Positions 16,174 to 25,708 of a stretch of 64,000 nt of DNA are shown here, piece by piece (within the stretch, counting starts at the first letter, position 1; every line of letters starts with the position of its first letter). The notes under the pieces were generated by a model. That model was given only the letters and a program-made list of their open reading frames with translations. It was not told where the DNA came from and searched no databases. The position numbers were made by a program, and so were the translations under genes. The DNA lies in the NCBI RefSeq assembly GCF_001613105.1, contig NZ_BDBS01000030.1, positions 62,001 to 126,000 on the forward strand, written 5' to 3'. The stretch comes from Nocardia pseudobrasiliensis NBRC 108224 (GTDB lineage Bacteria; Actinomycetota; Actinomycetes; Mycobacteriales; Mycobacteriaceae).

Positions 16174-17073
16174 ATGGGCAACGACGCCACACTGCTCCCA
16201 GCGGAGTCCTTCGCGCAGCGACTGCTGACCGGATCGGTGAAGAAGTCCTACGACCCGGTCGTCGACCTGGACTGGGACGCACCCCTGGATCCCGGCAAAC
16301 TGTTCCTGCCGCCGGAAGTGGTCTCCCTCTACGGCACCGAACTGTGGGACTCGATGACCCCGCAGCAGCGCCGGGAGCTCTCGCGCCAGGAACTGGCCAA
16401 CGTACTGTCGGTCGGCATCTGGTTCGAGAATCTGCTCAACCGATTACTGTTGCGCGAGTTGATGAACGGCGATCCCATCAGCCGTCATTCGCACTACACA
16501 CTCACCGAGATGGGCGACGAATGCCGACACATGATGATGTTCGGCAAACTCATCGATCGCATCGAGGCCCGGCCGTACTGGCCCAAACCGCCCGCGCGAC
16601 TGGCCATCTCGGGATTGCAGCTGTTCCTGCGCGGCTCCATGACCTGGGTGGGCGCGCTGGTGGGCGAGGAGATCTTCGACGCCATCCAACGCAAGACGAT
16701 CGATGACCCCGAACTGCAGCCGCTGGTGGCGCGCGCCATGCGCATCCACGTCACCGAGGAGGCCCGCCACATCGGCTTCGCCCGCGACGCGCTGGCGCGC
16801 CGGGTGCCGACCATGTCGGCGGCCGAATTGGCCTATACCCGTTTATGTGTCGCGGTCGCGGCCCCGCTGTTCGTTCATCTGATGACCAACCGGCACATGT
16901 ACACCCGCGCGGGATTGGACGGCCGTCAGGCCCGGCGGATCGCGCGCGCCAACCCGCACGCCAAACACGCCCTCGGCACCGGCGCGGCGAATCTCGGTGC
17001 GTTCCTGGACAAGCAGGGTCTGATCGGCCCCGCGGGCAAGTGGATCTGGCGACGGCGAGGACTGTTGGCATGA
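16174..17073 (+). CDS. AurF-family diiron oxygenase
   Basis: 299 aa, all-helical. It resembles p-aminobenzoate N-oxygenase AurF and related diiron enzymes. Metal-ligand motifs are visible: E85 (WFENLL), E116-C-R-H119 (GDECRHMMM), E165/E166 and E196-A-R-H199 (TEEARHIGF). The start ATG follows GGAGAG with a 6-nt spacer. Family members oxidise amines or hydroxylate, but many actinobacterial paralogues have unknown substrates. The stop overlaps the next start (ATGA), so the DUF4873 protein is its likely partner. The divergent TetR should regulate it. Confidence 0.82.
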   Translation: MGNDATLLPAESFAQRLLTGSVKKSYDPVVDLDWDAPLDPGKLFLPPEVVSLYGTELWDSMTPQQRRELSRQELANVLSVGIWFENLLNRLLLRELMNGDPISRHSHYTLTEMGDECRHMMMFGKLIDRIEARPYWPKPPARLAISGLQLFLRGSMTWVGALVGEEIFDAIQRKTIDDPELQPLVARAMRIHVTEEARHIGFARDALARRVPTMSAAELAYTRLCVAVAAPLFVHLMTNRHMYTRAGLDGRQARRIARANPHAKHALGTGAANLGAFLDKQGLIGPAGKWIWRRRGLLA

Positions 17074-17948
17074 GGATTCGGCGACGCGCCCGCGGCGCCG
17101 AGGTTGATGTGCTGGTCGTCGGCGCGGGGGCCGATGAGCTACGCGTAACGCGTGAGCTGTGCCGCGACGGCGGCGAGGTCGTCGTGCTGGGACCCGACGA
17201 TCCCGTCACCGCCGCCGAATTCGACGCCGGGACCGATCGCTGGGTCGTGCGCACCGCGCGCGGCGAACATCGGCCGCGCGTGGTCGTCCTCACGCCCCCG
17301 GACGAGTTCGACGACTGGCGGCTGAAAGGCATCGGGGGCCGCACGATTCAGCAGGCACGCGGTAGCGCGGCCCAGTTCGGCATCGCCCTGCACGGCTTCC
17401 CGAATCTGTTCTTCCTCACCCCGCCACCCGTCTCGGATGTGGTCATGCCGCTTACTCCGATCGAGGCTCGCGCGAGCTATATCCGGCGCGGTGTGGATCT
17501 GCTGCGCCGCACCTCGAGCACCCGCATCGAGGCCCGTGCGGCGACTCAGCACGAATTCGACCGCCGCCTGCGCGTCGATCCCGGCTATCGCCCGTCGCTG
17601 CGCCGCCCGGCCCGGCGTCATTTCGATCTGACCGTCGCCGCCGATCGCGAACCGGCCGACGAATATTCGGGCCCCGCGCTCCTGGACGCGCCGGGGGCCG
17701 AACTGATGGTGACCGTCGCGCTCAACGGCCATCCCGATCCCATCGACGGCCACTACCACTGGTACGGCCGCATCGCCGCCGCCGAGGGCGACGACCTGCC
17801 CGATCCGGGTCGAGGACAGGTCTTTCTCACCCTGCCCGGCGGTCATCCCACCGCCGGCCGCCTGCAGGAACGCGATCCCTGGGGACATCTGCGCATCGTC
17901 GGCGTCGGCGCTCCCCCATACCCGCTGGAACCCGCCGCGCCGCACTGA
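17070..17948 (+). CDS. DUF4873 protein with Baeyer-Villiger monooxygenase remnants
   Basis: 292 aa. It opens with a Rossmann-like strand-loop-helix (VDVLVVGAGADELRVTREL) in which the second half of the FAD motif is off-consensus. The middle (GIGGRTIQQARGSAAQF..., then FPNLFFLTPPP) looks like the C-terminal third of a flavin monooxygenase or BVMO. Residues about 180-290 match my recollection of DUF4873. The central FAD/NADPH-binding part of a normal roughly 500-aa BVMO is missing, so it is probably not a working monooxygenase alone. It is coupled to the diiron oxygenase by ATGA. Domain names are from memory. Confidence 0.65.
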   Translation: MRIRRRARGAEVDVLVVGAGADELRVTRELCRDGGEVVVLGPDDPVTAAEFDAGTDRWVVRTARGEHRPRVVVLTPPDEFDDWRLKGIGGRTIQQARGSAAQFGIALHGFPNLFFLTPPPVSDVVMPLTPIEARASYIRRGVDLLRRTSSTRIEARAATQHEFDRRLRVDPGYRPSLRRPARRHFDLTVAADREPADEYSGPALLDAPGAELMVTVALNGHPDPIDGHYHWYGRIAAAEGDDLPDPGRGQVFLTLPGGHPTAGRLQERDPWGHLRIVGVGAPPYPLEPAAPH

Positions 17949-17988
17949 GTCCCGGCCGAGGCCGGGAACCCGTGCGGCGCAGGGGAAT

Positions 17989-18345
17989 TCAGCCGGGCAC
18001 CTTGTCCAGGAAGCCGAGCACCTGCTTGACGCGCCCGCCCTCGAGCACGATCACATCGAACCCGATCACCAGCGGCTCGCCGCCGGGCGCGCCGAGCAAC
18101 CAGGTGAACCGCGCGATGTCGTTGTGCCCGTCGACCGGACCGAGGCTGAAACCCAGACCCGCGAACTGCGCCTGCGCGCCCGCGATGACCTGGTCGATCG
18201 CCTCGACGCCCGCGACCTGGGCCAGCGGATCGGTATAGGTGGCCTCGGGGGTGAACACCTCCGCCAGCAGCGCCCGGCGCTTGTCCGCGTCCTGCTCGTT
18301 CCAGCTGTCGATGTACCGCTGTGCAATGTTTTCGTATTCGCTCAT
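17989..18345 (-). CDS. SnoaL/NTF2-like fold protein
   Basis: 118-aa NTF2-like cone fold: IAQRYIDSWNEQDADKRRALL...FTPEATYTDPLAQVAGVEAI...IARFTWLLG...VIGFDVIVLEGGRVKQVLGFLD. This pattern is typical of small SnoaL-like proteins, which can be cyclases, isomerases or structural. The ATG eight codons into the open frame is preferred because homologues start near this point. It converges on the DUF4873 gene. No specific function is assignable. Confidence 0.8.
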   Translation of the reverse strand: MSEYENIAQRYIDSWNEQDADKRRALLAEVFTPEATYTDPLAQVAGVEAIDQVIAGAQAQFAGLGFSLGPVDGHNDIARFTWLLGAPGGEPLVIGFDVIVLEGGRVKQVLGFLDKVPG

Positions 18346-18433
18346 GAGACAAGCATCTGCGCCACACACATCGGAGTCGATTACGCGTGAGGTAATGCCC
18401 GCGCACGCGAATCCCGCTGCGGCACAGCCTTGA

Positions 18434-18802
18434 TCACAACACCGAGCGCAGCGACTGCTCGTCCCGCGCGACCACCGCGCGTCCGTCCGGGGTGGCGACG
18501 ATGGGCCGCTGGATCAGCCTGGGATGGGTGGCCAGCGCCTCGATCCAGCGCTCGCGATCGGCGGGCGTCCGCGACCAGTCCGCGACCCCGAGCTCCTTGG
18601 CATCGCCCTCGCCGGTGCGGGTGATATCCCAGGGCTCGAGACCCAGCCGCTCGAGGATCGCCCGGATCTCCGCGGCGCTGGGCGCATCCTCCAGATACCG
18701 CCGCTCGACATAGGCGATACCGGCCTCGTCGAGCGCCGCCTTGGCCGCGCGACTCTTCGAACAGCGCGGGTTGTGCCAGATCTCAGTCTGCTCCGATGTC
18801 AT
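18434..18802 (-). CDS. ArsC-family protein (glutathione/thioredoxin-type arsenate reductase-like)
   Basis: 122 aa, thioredoxin fold. The active-site motif is IWHNPRCSKSR, with a single N-terminal Cys, and the downstream arginines are in DITRTGEGDAKELG and RPIVATPDGRAVVAR. This is the ArsC/YfgD group: true ArsC reduces arsenate, but many relatives are of uncertain role. It begins a few nucleotides after the glnA stop (GTG at 18808 or ATG at 18802), so it is probably cotranscribed with the glutamine synthetase. No other arsenic genes are nearby, which weakens an arsenic-specific role. Confidence 0.82.
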   Translation of the reverse strand: MTSEQTEIWHNPRCSKSRAAKAALDEAGIAYVERRYLEDAPSAAEIRAILERLGLEPWDITRTGEGDAKELGVADWSRTPADRERWIEALATHPRLIQRPIVATPDGRAVVARDEQSLRSVL

Positions 18803-18813
18803 GAACACACAGG

Positions 18814-20250
18814 TTAGACGTCGAAGTACAGCTCGAATTCGAACGGGTGCGGGCGCACGTTGATCTCGGCGATCTCCCCGTCGCGCTTGAGCCGGATCCA
18901 GGTTTCCAGCAGGTCCTCGGTGAACACTCCGCCCTGAGTGAGGTAGTCGTGGTCGGCCTCGAGCCGGTCGATCACCGCGGCCAGGCTCGCCGGGGTCTGC
19001 ACCACCTCGGCGGACTCCTCGGGAGTGAGTTCGTAGAGGTCCTTATCGATCGGCATCGCGGGCTCGAGCTTGTTGAGCACCCCGTCCAGACCCGCCATCA
19101 TCATGGCCGCGAACGACAGATACGGATTGCCCGAGGAATCCGGGCAGCGGAATTCGAGCCGTTTGGCATTGGGGTTGGCTCCCGTCACCGGAATGCGCAC
19201 GGCCGCGGACCGATTGCGCTGGCTGTAAACCAGATTCACCGGAGCCTCGAAACCCGGGACCAGACGCTTGTAGGAATTCACCGTCGGATTCGTGAATGCC
19301 AGCAGCGACGGCGCGTGGTGCAGTAGCCCACCGATGTAGTGCCGCGCCAGATCCGACAGACCGGCATAACCCGCCTCGTCGTAGAACAGCGGGGCGCCGT
19401 CCTTCCACAGCGATTGATGGACGTGCATACCGGATCCATTGTCGCCGAACAGCGGTTTCGGCATGAAGGTCACCGTCTTGTCGTGCTGCCAGGCGGTGTT
19501 CTTCACGATGTACTTGTACAGCTGCAGATCGTCGGCGGCGGCCAGCAGCGTATTGAACCGATAGTTGATCTCGGCCTGCCCCGCGGTGCCGACCTCGTGA
19601 TGCCCCTTCTCCAACTCCAGCCCGGCACGCTGCAGATTCGTACACATGACATCGCGCAGATCGACATCGTGATCGTAGGGCGCGACCGGGAAATAGCCGC
19701 CCTTGGCCCGAATCTTGTAGCCGCGGTTGATACTTCCGTCGGGGTTGTACTTCTCGCCGGTATTCCAGTCCGCCGAGGCCGAATCCACCTCGTAGAACGC
19801 GCGATTCATGGTGGTGTCGTAACGCACCGCGTCGAAGATGTAGAACTCGGCCTCCGGACCGAAATACGCGGTATCGGCCAGGCCGGTGGAACGCAGATAA
19901 TCCTCGGCCTTGCGGGCCACATTGCGCGGATCGCGGCTGTAGGCCTCGCGGGTGTGCGGATCGTGGACGAAACAGTTGACATTGAGCGTCCTGGCCACCC
20001 GGAACGGATCCAACCGGCAGGTCCGCAGATCCGGCAGCAGCAGCATGTCGGATTCGTGGATCTGCTGGAACCCTCGGACGGAGGAGCCGTCGAACGCGAT
20101 GCCGTCGTCGACCAGTTCGGGGCCGAACATCTTCGCCGGAACGGAGAAATGCTGCTCGACGCCGGGAACGTCGCAGAAGCGCACGTCGATGTATTCGACA
20201 TTCTCGGCGTGGACGAAGTCCAGGACGCCTTCCGTGGTTGGGGTGATCAC
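18814..20250 (-). CDS. glnA: Type I glutamine synthetase (GlnA1-like)
   Basis: 478 aa, exactly the length of mycobacterial GlnA1 and collinear with it (EYIDVRFCDVPG; MLLLPD; FGPEAEFYIFD; NSYKRLVPG; RIPVTG). The reaction is glutamate + ammonia + ATP to glutamine. The adenylylation tyrosine is present in KDLYELTPEE, so it belongs to the GlnE-regulated GSI-beta class. The GTG start has GAGGAG 6 nt upstream; a longer open frame of 53 codons is not conserved. In M. tuberculosis glnA1 lies elsewhere, next to glnE, so this may be an additional copy. It is divergent from a fadD gene. Confidence 0.93.
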   Translation of the reverse strand: MITPTTEGVLDFVHAENVEYIDVRFCDVPGVEQHFSVPAKMFGPELVDDGIAFDGSSVRGFQQIHESDMLLLPDLRTCRLDPFRVARTLNVNCFVHDPHTREAYSRDPRNVARKAEDYLRSTGLADTAYFGPEAEFYIFDAVRYDTTMNRAFYEVDSASADWNTGEKYNPDGSINRGYKIRAKGGYFPVAPYDHDVDLRDVMCTNLQRAGLELEKGHHEVGTAGQAEINYRFNTLLAAADDLQLYKYIVKNTAWQHDKTVTFMPKPLFGDNGSGMHVHQSLWKDGAPLFYDEAGYAGLSDLARHYIGGLLHHAPSLLAFTNPTVNSYKRLVPGFEAPVNLVYSQRNRSAAVRIPVTGANPNAKRLEFRCPDSSGNPYLSFAAMMMAGLDGVLNKLEPAMPIDKDLYELTPEESAEVVQTPASLAAVIDRLEADHDYLTQGGVFTEDLLETWIRLKRDGEIAEINVRPHPFEFELYFDV

Positions 20251-20726
20251 CGGTAACTCCTCGTGAATGCGCGGCCGCCGGTTCCACGATACGACTTCCC
20301 GATCGCCGCCGGACCGCGAATCGCATTGGCTAACAAGATCATTCGAGAATCGAGGGGCCATTGCGGCGATTCGCGGCGGCCGTCGCGCGTCCAGCGGGGA
20401 GCGCGGCACACCCGCGAGCGCTCATCGATGCAAATTAATAGCTTATCGCTATGATCTTCGCATCGACTCCAGCCTGGCAGGCGCGCCCACAAATTGATAA
20501 TGTCACTGACCGCTTCCACCCGAAAGCCAGATGTGAAGATCATACGTCCGCCGAACCGTCCTGCTCAGAGCGAACACCGCTGTTCAACTCTAGTGCAGAG
20601 TGCACAATAGAGGTAGAGGCACTCTGCCCGATTGCCGGTGGCGGCGGGAACCGCGATGCGGTGTGCTGGAGGGTGACGCCGGGGTCGCTGTCGTGACCTC
20701 GACCATCGTGAGCCAGAGGTAGGTTT
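20251..20726. promoter_or_regulatory. 476-bp divergent glnA/fadD control region, no gene seen
   Basis: More A/T-rich than the surroundings. It contains a small inverted repeat (ATAGC-N5-GCTAT, 20438-20452), and an inverted pair GCAGAGTGC/GCACTCTGC (20595-20603 and 20619-20627) about 100 nt upstream of the fadD start. Both may be operators or promoter parts. I see no convincing coding frame with a ribosome site. Confidence 0.5.
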
Positions 20727-22538
20727 GTGAGTTCTTCGACGGTTGCGACCGGCTCGACCCGGCCGCGCACCATGTGTGAGGCGTTCCAGAACAATGTGGC
20801 GCGCTATCCCGATCAGGTCGCACTGCGTACCCGTGGCGATACCCAGCGCATCACCTGGCGTGAGTACGGCTCCCGCGTCCGCGCCATCACCACCGGCCTG
20901 GCTGGTCTGGGCGTGCGCCCCGGCGACACCGTGGCCCTGATGCTGACCAATCGTCCCGAATTCCACCTCTGCGACACCGCCGTCCTGCACACCGGCGCGA
21001 CCCCGTTCTCGGTGTACAACACCAATCCGGTCGACCTGCTCACCTACCAGTTCGGCAATGCCGAACCGCGCGTGGTGATCTGCGAGTCCCAGTTCGCCCC
21101 ACAGATCGTCGCCGCCGTCGAAAAGGCTGCGGCCCAAGGACATCAGGTCGAAAAGGTGATCTGCGTGGACGGCGCGCCCGAGGGCACCGTGGCGCTGTCG
21201 GATGTCGAGGCCACCGAGGCGCCGGACTTCGATTTCGAATCCGCCTGGCGCGCTGTCGATCCCGAGGATCTGCTGACCATCGTCTACACCTCCGGCACCA
21301 CCGGTCCACCCAAGGGCGTCGAGCTCACCCATACGAACTTCATCGAAAATGCCCGCATCGTAACGGATCTGGGCGGCGGCAGCCCCGAGGACAAGGTGGT
21401 GTCCTATCTGCCCGACGCCCATGCCGCCAACCGCTGGTTCGCCCATTATCTCAACCTGCTGACGGCCGGGCAGATCACCACGGTCCCCGATCTCAAACAG
21501 GTCGCCGAGGCGCTGGCGGAGGTGCATCCCTCGGTATTCCTGGGCGTGCCCCGCGTCTGGGTGAAGGTCAAGGCCGCCCTGGAGGAAAGGCTTGCCGCCG
21601 AACCGAGTTCGCTGCGCCGCGGCCTGACCGACTGGGCCATCTCGACCGGCCGGGCGCGCGCCCGCGCGGTATCGGACGGCCGTCGGCTCGGCGCGCTGGA
21701 CAAACTGCGTTACGCCGCGGCCGATCGGCTCGTACTGTCCACCATCCGCACCCGGCTCGGACTCGACAAGGTCCGCGTCGCGGTCACCGGGGCCGCGCCG
21801 ATCCCGCGCGACACCCACGAATTCTTCCTGGGCCTGGGCCTGCCGCTGTGTGAGGGATACGGCATGACCGAATGCACCGCGGGCGCCACCCTCAACCGGC
21901 CCGATCGCATCAAGATCGGTACCGTGGGCCTGCCGATTCCCGGCTCCGAGGTGAAGATCGCCGAGGACGGCGAGGTGCTGGTGCGCGGCAAGATGGTCAT
22001 GCGCGGCTATCGCAAGGATCCCGAGAAGACCGCCGAGGCGCTGGATTCCGACGGGTGGCTGCATACCGGCGATATCGGCGAGATCGACGACGAGGGCTAC
22101 CTGAAGATCGTCGACCGTAAGAAGGAACTGATCATCAACGCGGCGGGCAAGAACATGTCGCCGACCAATATCGAGAACACCGTGACCGCCTTCACCCCGC
22201 TGGCCGGAACGGTCGCTGTTATCGGCGAGGGGCGCCCCTACAACACGGCGCTCATCTGCCTCGATCCCGATCTGGTCAAGTCCTTCGCCGAACGCCATGA
22301 TCTGCCCGGCGACGATAACGCCGCACTCGCGGCGAATCCCCTGGTACGGGCCAATATCGAGGAGGGCGTCGCGGCCGCGAACGCCCAGTTGTCGCGGGTC
22401 GAGCAGGTCCGCAAATTCGTGGTGCTGCCGGATGTCTGGGCTCCCGGTAGCGAATGCCTCACCGCGACCGGCAAACTGCGGCGCAAACCCATCGCCGCCG
22501 CATATGCCGATACCATCGAATCCCTCTACGCAACGTAG
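20727..22538 (+). CDS. Long-chain fatty-acyl-CoA/AMP synthetase (FadD15-like)
   Basis: 603-aa adenylate-forming enzyme. P-loop-like motif YTSGTTGPPKGVELTH; A5-type motif GYGMTECTAGATLN; A7/A8 motifs (GWLHTGDIGEIDDEGYLKIVDRKKE); C-terminal catalytic lysine region TATGKLRR. The overall layout matches long-chain acyl-CoA synthetases of the FadD15 group, which activate a fatty acid with ATP and CoA. GTG start with GAGGTAGG upstream. A PucR-type regulator follows after 18 nt in the same direction. The specific substrate is unknown. Confidence 0.9.
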   Translation: MSSSTVATGSTRPRTMCEAFQNNVARYPDQVALRTRGDTQRITWREYGSRVRAITTGLAGLGVRPGDTVALMLTNRPEFHLCDTAVLHTGATPFSVYNTNPVDLLTYQFGNAEPRVVICESQFAPQIVAAVEKAAAQGHQVEKVICVDGAPEGTVALSDVEATEAPDFDFESAWRAVDPEDLLTIVYTSGTTGPPKGVELTHTNFIENARIVTDLGGGSPEDKVVSYLPDAHAANRWFAHYLNLLTAGQITTVPDLKQVAEALAEVHPSVFLGVPRVWVKVKAALEERLAAEPSSLRRGLTDWAISTGRARARAVSDGRRLGALDKLRYAAADRLVLSTIRTRLGLDKVRVAVTGAAPIPRDTHEFFLGLGLPLCEGYGMTECTAGATLNRPDRIKIGTVGLPIPGSEVKIAEDGEVLVRGKMVMRGYRKDPEKTAEALDSDGWLHTGDIGEIDDEGYLKIVDRKKELIINAAGKNMSPTNIENTVTAFTPLAGTVAVIGEGRPYNTALICLDPDLVKSFAERHDLPGDDNAALAANPLVRANIEEGVAAANAQLSRVEQVRKFVVLPDVWAPGSECLTATGKLRRKPIAAAYADTIESLYAT

Positions 22539-22556
22539 CCCGGACGGGAGGACGCA

Positions 22557-23744
22557 GTGGAATCGCCGAGCCGGGATCAGGCCATCGAAGCCCTGTATCA
22601 GCGTGCGGGAGTGCTCATCCGTGAGTTCTCCGACAGCATGCCGCCCTATCGCACGATCCCGCGGTCGCTGGTGGCCTCGGCCTTCGAGCGCGGCACCAAG
22701 CTGAATATCGAGCTGTTCTTCGAATACCTCCGGCACGGGCGCATGCCCGCGCCGGAGGAGACCCGCGAACTGGTCGAGCTGGCGCTGGACCGGGTGCGCG
22801 ACGGGGAACCGCTCGACGAGGTGCTGGGCCGCTATCGACAGGGTGCGGAATTCATCTACACCCGGCTGCGCGCGGCCGCCCAGCCCGGCGAACGCGATCT
22901 ACTCGCCGATGCGGCACTTCCCCTGTTGCAGTACGTGACTCAGATCGTCGAGCGCATCGCCACGGCCTGTGTACGCCGCGCCCACGATCCGCGCTGGGAA
23001 CTGCTCGAGCGCCGCCGCGGTATCGCCGATGCCCTGCTCACCGGGCGCGATCCGGTGGAATGGGCCGACGAGCCCGCGATCACCGTGCCCGACGCGTTCC
23101 TCATCGCGGTGTTCCGGCTGTCGACCAATACCCGCGAGCGGCAGGGTCTGGACACCAGCGAGCTGCGGCACTGCATCGAAGCCATTCCGGGCGTATTCCT
23201 GCGCCTGGACAGCGGCGGTTGGACGGCCCTGGTCCCGCTGCAGCCCGGCGACGACGGCACGGCCACCTCGCACGCCCTGTCCTCGCGGCTGCCCGCCCGC
23301 AATCCCGATGCGGCGCCGCCCTTCTGGGTCGGCATAGGCGCCGCCCGCACCCGCGCGGACATTCCGGCGGTCTTCGCCGAGGCGCGCGTACTCGCCGAAC
23401 TGGGCCGCTGCCTCGACCGCACCGAATTGGTCTGCCGCCGCAAGGATCTGCAGTTCGAGTACACCGTGGCGGCCAGTGGTCCGGCCCGCCCGGGTCTGGC
23501 GACGGTCCTCGCACCGCTGGACAGCCAGCCGCTGCTCGCCGAGACGCTCGAGGTGTTCGTCGACACCGGATTCAACCAGCTGGCCACCGCGCGGCTGCTC
23601 AACATCCACCGCAATACCGTCACCTACCGGCTGGCCCGGGTACACGAACTGACCGGGCTGGATCCGCATCGGCCCACCGATGCCATGACGCTGTCGGCGG
23701 CCCGCATCGCCCGACGGCTCGAATCGGCCTCCTTCGCACCGTGA
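22557..23744 (+). CDS. PucR/CdaR-family transcriptional regulator
   Basis: 395 aa. The N-terminal helical sensor is followed by a GGDEF-like central region and the C-terminal PucR HTH (AETLEVFVDTGFNQLATARLLNIHRNTVTYRLARVHELTG). Family members respond to metabolites such as purines, amino acids or acyl compounds. GTG start, 18 nt behind the fadD gene, so it is cotranscribed and may regulate that gene or a linked pathway. Confidence 0.87.
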   Translation: MESPSRDQAIEALYQRAGVLIREFSDSMPPYRTIPRSLVASAFERGTKLNIELFFEYLRHGRMPAPEETRELVELALDRVRDGEPLDEVLGRYRQGAEFIYTRLRAAAQPGERDLLADAALPLLQYVTQIVERIATACVRRAHDPRWELLERRRGIADALLTGRDPVEWADEPAITVPDAFLIAVFRLSTNTRERQGLDTSELRHCIEAIPGVFLRLDSGGWTALVPLQPGDDGTATSHALSSRLPARNPDAAPPFWVGIGAARTRADIPAVFAEARVLAELGRCLDRTELVCRRKDLQFEYTVAASGPARPGLATVLAPLDSQPLLAETLEVFVDTGFNQLATARLLNIHRNTVTYRLARVHELTGLDPHRPTDAMTLSAARIARRLESASFAP

Positions 23745-24258
23745 TCCGCGCCGTGCGATAGCCGTCGATCCGCCGCCCGCCCCGGCCGCGGCTCGACGGC
23801 CGCGCCGAATGCCCGGACGCCACGGGTTCCGAATGTTAAATCCGGAAGAATTCGACGTTAATCGCACTGTTCGGGCGGGTTGAGCGCATTGCGCGCGGAC
23901 CATGCATTCCAACGCGAAGCGCGTGGTCGAAACACGAGGATTGCGGCATTGTCCGTTATTCGCCAGCTATTTGCTGTAGTTATTTCACCCCCTCGTTACA
24001 CCCCGCCCGAGACCTCGCCGTAACCTTAATTGGTCAGATGACCCAGAGCATCGACATTCCGGCGAACAACGAGGTCGCCAGGAGTTTCCGACGAGGGCAC
24101 GCGCCCCGGAACGCGAGCGAGAATTTCCCGCAGCACACCGGAAAACTACTTCCGGTCGGGATTTTCTGAGCGCATATCCGGTCACGCGCCCGTCGTGCGA
24201 CGCCACGGAACCCGACATACCGCGGCGCCCACCGACGCATCGGACGAGGAGTACCGAT
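23745..24258. other. 514-bp intergenic region, no gene seen
   Basis: It separates the PucR gene from the condensation-domain gene. The middle is noticeably less GC-rich. It contains an inverted repeat ACCGGAA-N6-TTCCGGT (24137-24156) about 100 nt upstream of the next start, a possible operator. Short frames are present but none has both a ribosome site and coding character. The GAGGAG at the end is the ribosome site of the condensation-domain gene. Confidence 0.5.
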
Positions 24259-25692
24259 ATGGATATGATCCGGCTCAGTGACTGGCTGCCTAAGCCCGGC
24301 GAGTTGCTCGACTTCCCACCGACCGCGACCGCCCGCGCGGCCGCCGCTGCCGCTGATCCCGCCCCGATCCCGCCGTCGTACATCCAGGACTTCCATCTGC
24401 GACATCGCGATCCCGCGCTGTCGATCTGTTTCACCATCGCGGCGCCATTGGACCGAAAGGCCCTGTGTCGCAGCTTCGTCCAGTTCCTGCGCCGCCACGA
24501 CGGGTTGCGCTGCTGGTTCGTCGACGACGGTCGCCGCCGCAGCGGACGCGTCCTCGACCCGGCGTGGGTGGATCTGGATATCGTCTCCGAGGGTGGTTTC
24601 GACTCCGGCGAACAGCTGCGCGACCGCCTCGCCGACCGGTTCGCCGCCTGCGATCCGACCGTCTGGCCCGGCTTCGCGCTGGGCGCGATCGACCACGGCG
24701 ACGACGGGTTCACCGTGTACCTGAGTCTGGATCACGCGTTCTCCGACGGCACCTCCCAGGTCGCGGCGATCTTCGAACTGCACCAGCTCTACACCTGCCA
24801 CACCACCGGGGAGACGCCCGCGCTGTCGCCGGTCGGCGGCTATTCCGAGTTCGCGCGTCATGAACGCGCCACCGTCGACCAGCGCGGCGACGATGTGGAC
24901 CGGCTGGCCCGGCTCATCGCCGCCGATCGGGACCATATCCGGCCGCTGCCCTGGGATCTCGGCCTCGAGCCGGGGGCGACGGCGATGAGTTTCGATCTGC
25001 GCACCGACTTGCTGACCGGCCCGGAATGCGAGGCGTTCACCCGTGCCTGCGCGGCCGCGAGCGGCTCGTTCGCCTCCGGCGTCTACGCCGCGATCGCGCT
25101 GACCGAACTCGAATCGGCCGGGCGCACCCGGTATGTCGGGCTCAATGTGGTCGGCACGCGCAACAATCCGCGCTTCCAGTTCACCCAGGGCCGTTTCGTG
25201 AATCTGCTGCCGATCGTCTTCGACGTCGGCGCGGCCGCTCGATTCACCGAACTGATCGGGCGGGCGCGCACCGCACTGCAGGACATCAAGCCACTGGCCG
25301 GAATTCCACTGTTCGCGGCGCTGGCCCGCGCGAACGAGTTGACCGGACAGGCGATCCCGGATGTTCGGGACTGGGCCTGGGTCTCCTGTCTGGATGCCCG
25401 CCCGATCTCCGGGGCCATGTTGGAACAGTCGCTGCCGGGACTGCATCGCGTCCACGGGCTCTGCGCGGCCCCGGCCACCGATCGCGCCTCGGCACTGGAA
25501 TTCCATCGTGAGGCCGATCGGGTGCAGGTCAGCGTTCGCTATCCGGATACCGAGACCGCGCACGCCTCGGTGAGCCGATATGTGGAGCGACTGCGCACGG
25601 TACTGCGCACGGTCGCCGCAACCGGTGAGTTCGCCACGGCCGCACCGCTTTTCGACGCCATTCCCCAGGCGGGCGTGGTGCTGGCCCGCTGA
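24259..25692 (+). CDS. Stand-alone condensation-domain acyltransferase (PapA-like)
   Basis: 477 aa. It has the condensation/acyltransferase fold with the active-site motif in the form DHAFSDG (about residues 158-164), so the catalytic second His and the DG of HHxxxDG are kept. PapA-type enzymes in mycolata transfer acyl or polyketide chains to lipid or sugar alcohols; others are NRPS condensation domains acting in trans. No carrier protein or PKS/NRPS is in the window. The ATG start has GAGGAG 8 nt upstream. A large palindromic site, a TetR gene and an FAD hydroxylase follow in the same direction and may form one small pathway. Confidence 0.75.
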   Translation: MDMIRLSDWLPKPGELLDFPPTATARAAAAAADPAPIPPSYIQDFHLRHRDPALSICFTIAAPLDRKALCRSFVQFLRRHDGLRCWFVDDGRRRSGRVLDPAWVDLDIVSEGGFDSGEQLRDRLADRFAACDPTVWPGFALGAIDHGDDGFTVYLSLDHAFSDGTSQVAAIFELHQLYTCHTTGETPALSPVGGYSEFARHERATVDQRGDDVDRLARLIAADRDHIRPLPWDLGLEPGATAMSFDLRTDLLTGPECEAFTRACAAASGSFASGVYAAIALTELESAGRTRYVGLNVVGTRNNPRFQFTQGRFVNLLPIVFDVGAAARFTELIGRARTALQDIKPLAGIPLFAALARANELTGQAIPDVRDWAWVSCLDARPISGAMLEQSLPGLHRVHGLCAAPATDRASALEFHREADRVQVSVRYPDTETAHASVSRYVERLRTVLRTVAATGEFATAAPLFDAIPQAGVVLAR

Positions 25693-25708
25693 GGATCGGA
25701 TAATTATG

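Noticed and set aside
20565..22736. 723-codon minus-strand frame
   Set aside because: Antisense to the acyl-CoA synthetase gene, which has complete adenylation motifs.
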